From Deltaproteobacteria bacterium (GTDB taxonomy: Bacteria > Myxococcota_A > Polyangia > DRWM01 > JAAZOP01): a stretch of DNA of 64,000 bases. Where the stretch lies: assembly GCA_016218815.1 (NCBI GenBank), contig JACRCX010000038.1:113055-177054 (forward strand). Reading direction: 5' to 3'. The notes under the pieces are model-generated. The model was not told the DNA's origin. It saw only the letters and a list, made by a program, of their open reading frames with translations, and did not search any database. Numbering within the stretch: position 1 is the stretch's first letter; each line of letters opens with the position of its first letter. Shown here piece after piece: positions 26,826 through 33,952 of this stretch. Position numbers and translations under genes: made by a program.

Positions 26826-27542
26826 TCAGTACTTCGCGACGCCAGGGATCTCCACCTCCGACCCGTCCGACGCGAGGTGGACCGTGAACCGCCGGGAGGG
26901 CAGTTCAAGCACGCCGAACGTGCCGGTCGGCGGCTTCGCGATGGCCCGGAACGAGCCCTTCTTCACGTCGAACACCATGCGCACCTCGTCGGCGTCGCCG
27001 AGCGGCGCCCTCAAGAGGACGCCGGGGTTCACCACCACGCCGCCGCCCGGCGAGACCAGCCGGAACGGTTCATGGCTGTGCCCGACGATCAACAGGTCGG
27101 CTTCGGCCAGGTTCAGCCACCGTTGCAGCAGATGGCCGGTGACCTGGTCGAGGAAGACGCCCTCGATCTCCGAACGTGGCGTGCCGTGGCACATCCCGAC
27201 GCGAACGTCATCGATCAGGCCGTGCCAGGAGCGCGGCAAGTTCAGCAGGAACCGCCGCGCGGCCTTCGAAAGCGACCAGCCGCTGGCGTCGTGGGGTTTC
27301 CCGTCGCCGTTCGGGTCGCGGGGACTGCCGTCGCCGAGCGCCCAGCGGTCGTGGTTGCCGCGGACGCAGACGATCTTCCGGTCGCGGAGCAGCGCGATCG
27401 TCTCTTCCGGAAAAAGCCCGTAGCCGACGACGTCGCCGGCGCAGAGGATGCTGTCGCACCCGATCCCGTCGAGGTGCCGGAGCGCGTCCTGCAGCGCATG
27501 GACGTCGGCGTGGACGTCGGCGATGATCCCGATCCGGGTCAC
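26826..27542 (-). CDS. Metallophosphoesterase (YfcE/ApaH-like calcineurin fold), 238 aa
   Basis: The calcineurin-type motifs are complete: IIADVHAD (residues 6-13), GDVVGYG, GNHDRW, CHGTPR and GHSHEPF. The protein is small, close to YfcE-type phosphodiesterases, and has no signal peptide, so it acts in the cytoplasm. The start codon is GTG (27540-27542); AGGCAGG lies 10 bases upstream. A TGTCG-type promoter (27606-27628) precedes it with a leader of about 56 bases. Small metallophosphoesterases of this type can remove 2',3'-cyclic or 2' phosphates from nucleic acids, which would fit the Hen1/Pnkp context. That substrate is inferred, not shown. It lies downstream of the NERD helicase, on the same strand but with its own promoter. 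Confidence 0.88.
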   Translation of the reverse strand: MTRIGIIADVHADVHALQDALRHLDGIGCDSILCAGDVVGYGLFPEETIALLRDRKIVCVRGNHDRWALGDGSPRDPNGDGKPHDASGWSLSKAARRFLLNLPRSWHGLIDDVRVGMCHGTPRSEIEGVFLDQVTGHLLQRWLNLAEADLLIVGHSHEPFRLVSPGGGVVVNPGVLLRAPLGDADEVRMVFDVKKGSFRAIAKPPTGTFGVLELPSRRFTVHLASDGSEVEIPGVAKY

Positions 27543-27605
27543 GTCGGCCTGCCTTTCATCTGCAGAAGCCCAGGGCCCGACCCACCCAGCGGCCGGCCCT
27601 GGTCC

Positions 27606-27628
27606 CTGATACGGCGCGGGTGCGACAA
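27606..27628 (-). promoter_or_regulatory. TGTCG-type promoter/operator 4 (metallophosphoesterase)
   Basis: On the minus strand TTGTCGCAC is followed by 8 bases and then TATCAG; predicted start near 27599. The core is one arm of CGACAA-gag-TTGTCG (27623-27637). With promoter 5 it shares the near-identical extended sequence TGTCGCAC...CGTATCA. The operator begins 80 bases upstream of the start codon, the same distance as operator 2 from the VRR-NUC gene. Confidence 0.6.
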
Positions 27629-27640
27629 GAGTTGTCGTGG

Positions 27641-29320
27641 CTACTTCAGCCGACCGGCGACTCCACCATCACCGGGCCCATCTTGACGACCGAGGACCGT
27701 GCGCAACACCGGGTCCCGCGCCAGGTCGTCCTGCGCCACGACGACCCTCGCCGCCGCCAGCGCCCGCGTCAGCGCGATGTGCATCCGGACGCCGCGGGCC
27801 TCGTCGGCGAGGAGGTGGAAGTCGGTGATGATGATCGCGGGACGCTCGAGACCCTTGAAGCGCAGGAAGGTGTCGCCGACGATCGAGCCGTCGATCCCGA
27901 CGTCCGTCGCCCTGACGAGGGCGTGACGCCCGAGACGCCCCGAACGGATGATCGATTCCTCGTGCGAGCCCCCTCGGACCGACAGGACCGCGAGGTCGCC
28001 CGGCGTCAGCTTCTCGCCCAGGAGCTTGTCGATCTCCAGCGCCACCTTGTCCGCCACCGACGAACGACTCGGGCAGACGACGATTCGTAGCGTCCCGTCC
28101 GCCATCGCTCCGCGGATCGCCGACTCGTCCGCCGCCCGGTCGATGTAGAGGTCCGCCAACGCCTGGACGCCAGACGGACATCGGTACGGCCGCCGCAACG
28201 TGAAGCGCGCCGGGAACCGCTCCAGCGGCACCCGGCGCTCCGGCCAGAACGCCTGCCCGGGATCGTGGAACGCCCAGAGGGGCCGCTGGCCCGCCAGCTC
28301 CAGGATGAGCATCCAGTCGTTCTCGGAAAAATCCTGGGCCTCGTCCACAACGATCACGTCGAACGGCTGCCCGACCTTCGGCAGGGCGTCGGACGCGGCC
28401 CGCAGCGGGACGTCCTCCCAGAACCCGGGCGCATGGAAGTCACCGGCATCGAGTCCGGCCTGTTTGAAGAGGTCGATCGCCAAACCGCGGACCGAGTCGA
28501 CGGCCAGGCCGGACGCCTTGGTCTGCTCGCGGAGCCAGTGGGCAAGCGCCGCCGTGAAGCACACCAGCAACACCCGCTTGCCCTCGGCCGCGAAACGCAG
28601 CGCGGCCTCGCGCGCGAGGAGCGTCTTGCCGGTGCCGGCTCCGCCTTCGACCAGGAGCGACGCGTTGTCCGTTAGGCTGTCGAGCACCGCGAGCTGCTGC
28701 TCGTCGAGCCGCACCCGACGCTCGGCGTCGAGCGCCGCGCGATGGCCGAGCGCCAGCTTCGGCGTCCACCTCTCGCACCAGAGCCGGTGGAGGCGCTCGA
28801 TCCAGGGACCGCGAGGCTCACGCGGTGGAGGGCACGCGCGCTCCAGGATCGCCGGCAGGGCCTTCTCGAGCCACGGCAGGTCCTGCTCGCCCAGCACGAG
28901 CTGCGCGACATCGTCCTGCGTCGGCCCCGCGTCGAATGCCGTTTCAGGGAAAAGCGTCGCGACGCCGAAGGCCGGCGGCCCGCATGCCTCGGCGTGGAGG
29001 CGGTCGATCAGCGCCCGAACGATCGAAAGCGCCTGCGCACGGGGAGGCGGGTCGAGCTCGCGGCTGTTCTGGAAGAAACGGCCGTCGCGCACCTCGATGC
29101 GGCCGCCCTTCACCTCCAGCACGAGGAGCCCGCGGTCGGGCGCCACGATCACGAAGTCGCCCTCCGTCTCGCGACCGGGACCGAGCCGCACGCGGACCGA
29201 GTGCCACGCGTACCAACCCGCCGGGAGACCCCTGCGCAGCGCCTCCCAGACCAGTACCTCGCCGCGCGACTCGGTCGGCCGTGGTTTCTCGCGCGGCCAC
29301 AAGCCAGATGGCGGGCTCAT
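27641..29320 (-). CDS. NERD-domain UvrD-like helicase, 559 aa
   Basis: An N-terminal NERD nuclease-related domain (about residues 18-130) shows ESRGEVLVWEAL, ETEGDFVIV and LLVLEVKGGRIEV with the Asp and Glu-Val-Lys pattern. A superfamily 1 helicase follows: Walker A GGAGTGKTLL near residue 227, Walker B VIVVDEAQDFSENDW near 325, RRPYRCP and, in place of a full UvrD C-terminal domain, TFLRFKGLERPAIII and IALTRA. The combination is a nuclease-linked DNA or RNA helicase of the kind common in defence islands. The ATG at 29320 is 34 bases after the phosphatase-DraG stop and has no clear ribosome-binding site, so it is probably expressed from promoter 5 as a second gene. Domain calls are confident; substrate unknown. 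Confidence 0.85.
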   Translation of the reverse strand: MSPPSGLWPREKPRPTESRGEVLVWEALRRGLPAGWYAWHSVRVRLGPGRETEGDFVIVAPDRGLLVLEVKGGRIEVRDGRFFQNSRELDPPPRAQALSIVRALIDRLHAEACGPPAFGVATLFPETAFDAGPTQDDVAQLVLGEQDLPWLEKALPAILERACPPPREPRGPWIERLHRLWCERWTPKLALGHRAALDAERRVRLDEQQLAVLDSLTDNASLLVEGGAGTGKTLLAREAALRFAAEGKRVLLVCFTAALAHWLREQTKASGLAVDSVRGLAIDLFKQAGLDAGDFHAPGFWEDVPLRAASDALPKVGQPFDVIVVDEAQDFSENDWMLILELAGQRPLWAFHDPGQAFWPERRVPLERFPARFTLRRPYRCPSGVQALADLYIDRAADESAIRGAMADGTLRIVVCPSRSSVADKVALEIDKLLGEKLTPGDLAVLSVRGGSHEESIIRSGRLGRHALVRATDVGIDGSIVGDTFLRFKGLERPAIIITDFHLLADEARGVRMHIALTRALAAARVVVAQDDLARDPVLRTVLGRQDGPGDGGVAGRLK

Positions 29321-29354
29321 CGACCGCGATGGTCGCGGGTCCAGACCTGCCGTG

Positions 29355-30926
29355 TCAACGGCCAACAAGGCAAGTGAGGGCGTCCTCGATCTCGTCCGTG
29401 CGCAGAAGCTCGCCCAGCCAGCGGGCGGGAATTTGGGAGCTGCCGAACTTCGCGCCGAGGAGTGCGCCGGCCACGGCGGCGTTCGTGTCGGCGTCACCGC
29501 CGAGGTTCACGACGCGCAGGACGGAGGTCTCGTAGTCGGATGCGTCCCGGAGGGTGGCCAGGGCGCGCTCGAGGCAGAGCAGCACGAACCCCATCACCGA
29601 GCCGTCGTAGCGATCCTCGGCCGCGTAGCGCAGCGGCTTGCCGGCTCGGACGTCATCGACCAGGGTAGCCGTTTCGGCGTCGACGGGCATCGCGGCGTCG
29701 CGGGCGGCGGCCAGAACATCCCCGAGCGGCACCGTGGGACGGTGGACCAGGTGCGAGAGGACGACGTTGAAGGCGACGCACGACGCGAGGCAGCGCGGGT
29801 CGGCGTGGGTGATGGCGGAGAGCGCGATCGACTCGGTGACGAGGCGCGCGTCGTCCGGTCGGCGCACGAGGCCGGTGGGGGCGGCGCGCATCAGCGACCC
29901 GTTGGCGGCGGAGCGCGATCGACCGCGCAGCGCGAGTCGGCCGGCGTTTTCCCAGGTGGCCGTGCCGTTGGCGATCAACCGGAGTGCCGCAGCGGTCGTG
30001 CCGCCGATGTCCTTCGGGCCCGATTGCATCCACCGGACCATCCGCTCGGCGGTCGCTTCCGGAGAAAAATCGGCTCCCGCGTAGGCGGCCGCGGTGAACA
30101 GCGTCAGCTCGGTGTCGTCGGTCCACTCGCCCTTGGCCCAGGCGCCGCTGGCGACGAGGTCGACCACGCGACCGAGCTGCGTCCTGATCTGATCGGGCGA
30201 CATGAACTCGGTCGCCGCGCCGAGCGCATCGCCGACGGCCAGGCCGTAGAGCGCGCCGCGGACCCGGTCGACCTCGGGCGAGAGGGCCCTTCCCGGCAAT
30301 CGGCGGCCCCGCGCAACCTTCGGCGAACCCGCCTTGGCTGGTCGTCCGCGTACGGCTTCCGCGACCGGCCCCTGTTCTGCCTCCTGTGCGAAGCGGAACA
30401 CGAACCGCTCCTGCTCCAGGGTTTCGATCGCGCCCGGCCGGGCGCGTCGCACGGCATCGATCGCTTTCTGCGGCTCGTGTCCGAGCCTCGTGAGGATGCA
30501 GGCGGCCACGAGGCCGGAGCGGCCGAGGCCGCCGTTGCAGTGGACGACCACGGTCTTGCGTTGCCGGAGGGCCTCGGCGGCGGCGGCCACGGCCAAGCGA
30601 GCGTGACCAACGCTGGCAGGCGTCGAGACGTCGGGGATCGGAAGCCAGATCGACTCCATCCCGTGGTGCTTCACCTGTGCCAGCAGATCGGGGATGCCGA
30701 GCCGAGCCATCTCGCGTTCCTCGAGCAGGGTGACGATGACGTCGGCTTGGTGCTCGTTCCGGAGCGCCGCGAGGTCGAGCTCCAGATCGCGTACCCACAG
30801 CCCTCCGCGGCTCGGCGTTTTCTTGCCCGGCGCGATCGTGATGCCGAGGCGACCCCCGGGCGGTGTGAAGTCCGCCGGCAAGAAGTCGACCCGGATCGGG
30901 CTGGTGATCGATGTCCTGGTGTTCAT
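29355..30926 (-). CDS. Fusion of CDKN3-like tyrosine phosphatase and ADP-ribosylglycohydrolase (DraG), 523 aa
   Basis: Residues 1-190 form a dual-specificity/CDKN3-type phosphatase with the P-loop VVHCNGGLGRSGL (Cys130, Arg136) and a general-acid loop near IPDVSTPA. After a basic linker, residues about 225-515 are an ADP-ribosylglycohydrolase with GALYGLAVGDALGA, WTDDTELTL, THADPRC and NLGGDADTNAAVAGALLGA, holding the Asp residues that bind two magnesium ions. The protein should remove phosphate and ADP-ribose groups from proteins or nucleic acids. Such fusions occur in other bacteria; their substrates are not known to me. The ATG at 30926 lies 58 bases after the start predicted from promoter 5. 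The pairing with RNA-repair genes suggests end-group removal or toxin reversal, an inference. Confidence 0.9.
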   Translation of the reverse strand: MNTRTSITSPIRVDFLPADFTPPGGRLGITIAPGKKTPSRGGLWVRDLELDLAALRNEHQADVIVTLLEEREMARLGIPDLLAQVKHHGMESIWLPIPDVSTPASVGHARLAVAAAAEALRQRKTVVVHCNGGLGRSGLVAACILTRLGHEPQKAIDAVRRARPGAIETLEQERFVFRFAQEAEQGPVAEAVRGRPAKAGSPKVARGRRLPGRALSPEVDRVRGALYGLAVGDALGAATEFMSPDQIRTQLGRVVDLVASGAWAKGEWTDDTELTLFTAAAYAGADFSPEATAERMVRWMQSGPKDIGGTTAAALRLIANGTATWENAGRLALRGRSRSAANGSLMRAAPTGLVRRPDDARLVTESIALSAITHADPRCLASCVAFNVVLSHLVHRPTVPLGDVLAAARDAAMPVDAETATLVDDVRAGKPLRYAAEDRYDGSVMGFVLLCLERALATLRDASDYETSVLRVVNLGGDADTNAAVAGALLGAKFGSSQIPARWLGELLRTDEIEDALTCLVGR

Positions 30927-30991
30927 GGTCGCGGTCCCCGCGTCGGGCGCGGCTGCCGATCGACTGCCGGCGGTGTTTGCCCCATGCCCGG

Positions 30992-31014
30992 ATGATACGC
31001 CGGGCGTGCGACAG
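30992..31014 (-). promoter_or_regulatory. TGTCG-type promoter/operator 5 (phosphatase-DraG/NERD unit)
   Basis: On the minus strand CTGTCGCAC is followed by 8 bases and then TATCAT, the best match to TANNNT of the five sites. The outer arm of the inverted repeat is imperfect (CGACA-GGAAG-TGACG, 31009-31023), so the single TGTCG plus spacing is what is conserved. The predicted start is near 30985. Confidence 0.6.
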
Positions 31015-31162
31015 GAAGTGACGCGGTCCGTGAGCCGGCGGCGCCGGGTCGGCGTAATGCCACAGTACGGGCTGGTGGGGTCAGCCGTGCGGTATTCAAG
31101 AAAGCCGCGTCCGGTGGCCATGGTGGTGGAGGGGTAGGGGGGGGGCGGGAGCCGCCCAGCCG

Positions 31163-31405
31163 TCACAGGAGGTGGCGCCGAGCGAAGGCGCGGCCCGAAC
31201 CGGACTTGAGGTAGCGCTCGAACTGGAAGGCGCGCTCGGCGTCCGCCAGCCAGATGGCCAGGACGATCCTCCATGGGGCGTACTTCGAGGTGTGGGGGGA
31301 CTTGCCGGCGTTGTGCTCGATCAGTCGTCGTCGCACGTCGCGGGTCGAGCCGACGTAGTGGTGGCTGGGCTGCGGAACGCTCTTGATGACGTAGACCCAG
31401 GGCAC
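31163..31405 (-). CDS. GIY-YIG endonuclease-like protein, 80 aa
   Basis: This is a minimal GIY-YIG domain: VYVIKS and HHYVGSTRDVRRRLIEHN give the paired strands and the catalytic arginine helix, and FQFERYLKSGSGRAF supplies the Glu of the last helix. Length (80) fits stand-alone UPF0213-type members (about 80-100), which are found across bacteria and whose role is unclear. The ATG at 31405 gives MPWVYVIKS. It is the last gene before the tmRNA 3' end, so it may belong to the island or mark its boundary. No promoter of the TGTCG type was seen upstream. Confidence 0.85.
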   Translation of the reverse strand: MPWVYVIKSVPQPSHHYVGSTRDVRRRLIEHNAGKSPHTSKYAPWRIVLAIWLADAERAFQFERYLKSGSGRAFARRHLL

Positions 31406-31720
31406 GAGGAGGGTATCGCGGTTTCTTGGGGGAGCGTTGCGTTACGGATCGGCGTTGCCTGGCTATCGCGCTTGCGCCCGCCGTCGGCCGTGAGCTACCG
31501 CAAGAGGGCCGAGCATCGTGAGGAGCCGGGCGAAGTTTGGCGGTGTCGGGAAGGAGGCCGAGCATTGTGAGGAGCCCGCCGACGCATCGCGGTCGTCGCT
31601 TCGCTCCGCCGCGAAGCTATGGCGGGCACCCACCTTCGCCCTTGCGAAGCAGACTCGGCTTGAGGGCTTGCCCGCCGTAGCCCCGGCACGTCTGAAGGAC
31701 GGTGCCGGGGCGAAGGTGGG
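31406..31720. repeat. Gene-free junction next to ssrA with direct and inverted repeats
   Basis: No gene is supported here. Two near-identical 21-base direct repeats (31507-31527 and 31556-31576, one mismatch) lie 49 bases apart. Inverted pairs follow: 31616-31627 with 31670-31681 (12 bp, one mismatch), 31627-31641 with 31708-31722 (15 bp, perfect, touching the last bases of the tmRNA) and 31681-31689 with 31702-31710 (9 bp, perfect). The nested arrangement would fold into one large structure just past the tmRNA 3' end. Confidence 0.6.
31681..31710 (-). terminator. Hairpin downstream of ssrA (candidate terminator)
   Basis: A perfect 9-bp stem (CCCCGGCAC / GTGCCGGGG) with a 12-base loop begins 11 bases past the tmRNA 3' end on the minus strand. 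No U-tract follows, so intrinsic termination is uncertain; the hairpin could instead guide 3' processing or be part of the larger inverted repeats around it. Confidence 0.4.
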
Positions 31721-32072
31721 TGGAGGCGCCGGGAGTCGAACCCGGGTCCGGATGGATTCCACGGGGAGCGCTACGTGCGTAGACGGCCTATTTCGTCACG
31801 CGTCAGACTCCGACCGACGGGATGCCGACGCGCCAGCTCGGGAAGTTCTCGCCACGCGCGTCCCGAGAAGCCACGCGCAGCCAGCCTGCTTTAATTGCGC
31901 CCCTCAGAGAGCCACAGGCAGGGCTACCCCTGAGGGACGTCCGGCCAGCCTAAGCCGCCAGAGCGTAGTTGCTATTGTTCGCAGCTACTCAGTTGCCGCG
32001 GTTATACGGGGACGCGACACCCCGGCACGCTCTCCCGCGCTTCATTCCACCCGTCGAAACCGTATCGCCCCC
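31721..32072 (-). ncRNA. ssrA: Transfer-messenger RNA (tmRNA)
   Basis: Both ends of the tRNA-like domain are visible on the minus strand: 5' GGGGGCGATACGGTTTCGAC at 32072 leftwards, and 3' GGGTTCGACTCCCGGCGCC then TCC-A, with the 7-bp acceptor GGGGGCG/CGCCTCC closing (one G-U). CCA is not fully encoded. The internal tag frame (31950-31982) begins near GCG and reads ANNSNYALAA before TAG, close to the canonical tag ending ALAA. The RNA rescues stalled ribosomes with SmpB. At about 352 nt it has the usual one-piece length. Its 3' end faces the accessory region, and ssrA 3' ends are known integration sites for genomic islands; no integrase lies in this window. Confidence 0.95.
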
Positions 32073-32197
32073 TTCTCTCTGGTCCGGCAACTCGACGGCT
32101 CCGCCGGACCGCAAACCGCACCGGCCACAACGACCGGAACGGCCCCCAACATAGTCCTCCCCCCTCACGCACGCAAGCGCCTCGGACGCAACCGATG

Positions 32198-32656
32198 CTA
32201 GTGCGACGCCGCGAAGTAGTTGGCCGCCGTGCAGAGGTCCTCGATCTGGAACGGCTTGTCGAAGAGCACCGCCGTGCCCGCCCGCTCCACGGCTTCGCGA
32301 ACCTCGGGAGTCGGAAAGGCCGTCATCAGGATCACCGGCAACGAACCGTCCCGCTCGCGCAGCCGCTCCAACGCCTCGAGCCCGGACCGGCCCGGCAGGC
32401 ACACGTCCGAAATCACCAGGTCGATGTCCTCCTCCGGCTCGACTCCCCCCTGCATCCGATGGATGTACCGCACGAGCTGGTCGCCGTTGTCGACCTCGAA
32501 CACCGCGTAGCCCTCCCGCCGCAACGCGACCGCGATCAACTCCCGCAGCTCGTCGTCGTCCTCCGCCAGCAACACCTTCGTCGGCTCCATCTCCTCATAG
32601 CGATCCCCGAAGTCCATCAGCCACTCCTGCTCCGTCCCCTGTCCGTCCAACATCAT
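32198..32656 (-). CDS. Response-regulator receiver-domain protein, 152 aa
   Basis: This is a single CheY-like receiver domain: VLLAEDDDELREL (acidic pocket), LVISDVCLPGRSG (phospho-acceptor Asp), VILMTAF (Thr switch) and FDKPFQ (Lys). No output domain follows, so it probably acts by protein contact or is part of a phosphorelay. ATG 32656 (MMLDGQGTEQ) was chosen because GGGAGG lies about nine bases upstream; the in-frame ATG before MEPTKVLL is an alternative and would leave the bare domain. No histidine kinase is adjacent. It lies just upstream (in gene order) of ssrA on the same strand. Confidence 0.9.
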   Translation of the reverse strand: MMLDGQGTEQEWLMDFGDRYEEMEPTKVLLAEDDDELRELIAVALRREGYAVFEVDNGDQLVRYIHRMQGGVEPEEDIDLVISDVCLPGRSGLEALERLRERDGSLPVILMTAFPTPEVREAVERAGTAVLFDKPFQIEDLCTAANYFAASH

Positions 32657-32869
32657 GTCCGTCGTCCTCCCGCACCCAGATGCCATCGCAACACGCGTGC
32701 CAATCACCCCGCCGCAGAATCGCTCGGATTCGCGGCGATGTGTCCGACCCGGAGCTGAGGCACTCCGCCCTGCGACACGCGCGAATCAACGGAAGGTCCC
32801 GCGAGCCGCCCGCGATCCCGCACGGTTGGAGAGCCCGACGACGACATGGGGAAGGACGCCCCAGGATCG

Positions 32870-32984
32870 GCTGGTGGCCGGTGGCTGGTGGCTGGTGGTC
32901 ACCGGGCATCGGCCGCGAGCCACGAGCTACCGGCGACGGGCTACCAGCTACGAGCTACCAGCTACGAGCTACCAGCTACGAGCC
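32870..32984. repeat. Tandem repeat array overlapping the 3' end of rsmA
   Basis: Left part: several CTGGTGG/GCTGGTGG units. Right part: three perfect 14-base copies of GCTACCAGCTACGA (32940-32981). The two parts are loosely inverted relative to each other. The last residues and the TAG stop of rsmA (32962-32964) lie inside the array. The remainder of the 305-base interval between the response regulator and rsmA holds nothing else I can identify. Confidence 0.7.
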
Positions 32985-33927
32985 CCCCGATCGCTCGGGC
33001 CATCTCCACGAAGGCGGCGGTCGGATGCTCCTCGGGACGACGGTCGAAACGGACGCCGGGCGCGGCGGAGACGGCGGCAAGCTCGGCCTCCGACAGCCCG
33101 CCGTGACGCAACGCGTTGCGCAACGTCTGGCGCCGATGCGAGAACGCCGCCATCACGATGCGACGGAACGCGGGACGCAAGGCGGGAGGACAGGCCGGCG
33201 GCTCGAGCGGCTCGAACAGCACCACCGCCGAGTCGACCTTCGGCGGAGGATGAAACGCGCCGGCGGGGACCTTGAACAACCGCCGCACCGACCAGGACAC
33301 GCCCACCAGCACCGTCAACGCCCCGTACTCCCGCCCGCCCGGCGGCGCGATCAGCCGGTCCGCGACCTCGCGCTGCACCAGGAACACCACCCGGTCGGGA
33401 CGCGGGTCCGCGTCCAACGCCGCTCGAAGAATCAGCCCCGTCAGGTGATAGGGGATGTTGCCCACCACCGCCAGCGGCCGCGTCAGGACCCACGCGCCCG
33501 ATCCGGCACCGACTCCGCCGGAAGCCGCGCCCGGAAGCGGAGGGGCTGCGCTTGCCGCCCCGACTTCGGAAACAGCGGTACCGGCACCCCCGGCGGCCGC
33601 CGCCCCGAAGTCGAACGCCAGGGCGTCCGCGTGCTCGATCCGCACGTGCGGGCGATCGGCGAACGACGCCGCGGTCGCTACGGCCAGGGCACCGTCGGCC
33701 TCGAGCGCGAGCAGACGCGCGGCGCGGCGCGCCAGCGGCTCGGTCAACGCCCCGGTGCCGGGACCGATCTCCACGACCGACCAGCCCTCACCCGGGACCG
33801 CCGCCTCCGCGATCCGCTCCAGCCGCGCCCGATCGGTGAGGAACGACTGCGACATCGCCCGCCGTGGACGCAGGCCGAGCGACCGCAGGACGGTTCGGGG
33901 GTCGCGGGGAGGGGAGGGGGGATCCAC
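32962..33927 (-). CDS. rsmA: 16S rRNA (adenine-N6,N6)-dimethyltransferase RsmA/KsgA, 321 aa
   Basis: RsmA dimethylates two adjacent adenines in the 3'-terminal helix of 16S rRNA late in 30S assembly. Motifs are intact: SQSFLTD near residue 26, VVEIGPGTGALTEPL near 47, VVGNIPYHL near 155, and PPPKVDSAVV. A low-complexity Ala/Gly/Pro insertion of about 40 residues separates the second motif block from NIPY, making the protein longer than usual (about 270). The start is GTG at 33925-33927 without a strong ribosome-binding site. The C-terminal tail LVAGSS and the stop codon come from a tandem repeat array, so the original end has probably been replaced. Function is assigned with confidence. Confidence 0.92.
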   Translation of the reverse strand: MDPPSPPRDPRTVLRSLGLRPRRAMSQSFLTDRARLERIAEAAVPGEGWSVVEIGPGTGALTEPLARRAARLLALEADGALAVATAASFADRPHVRIEHADALAFDFGAAAAGGAGTAVSEVGAASAAPPLPGAASGGVGAGSGAWVLTRPLAVVGNIPYHLTGLILRAALDADPRPDRVVFLVQREVADRLIAPPGGREYGALTVLVGVSWSVRRLFKVPAGAFHPPPKVDSAVVLFEPLEPPACPPALRPAFRRIVMAAFSHRRQTLRNALRHGGLSEAELAAVSAAPGVRFDRRPEEHPTAAFVEMARAIGGLVAGSS

Positions 33928-33952
33928 GTGAGGAAGACGAAGCGCGTTCGCG

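Noticed and set aside
31721..31760. Isolated tRNA gene
   Set aside because: The T-loop and acceptor belong to the tmRNA, as shown by its 5' partner at 32072 and the tag frame.
32940..32981. Possible CRISPR array
   Set aside because: The 14-base units are contiguous, without spacers, and no cas genes are present.
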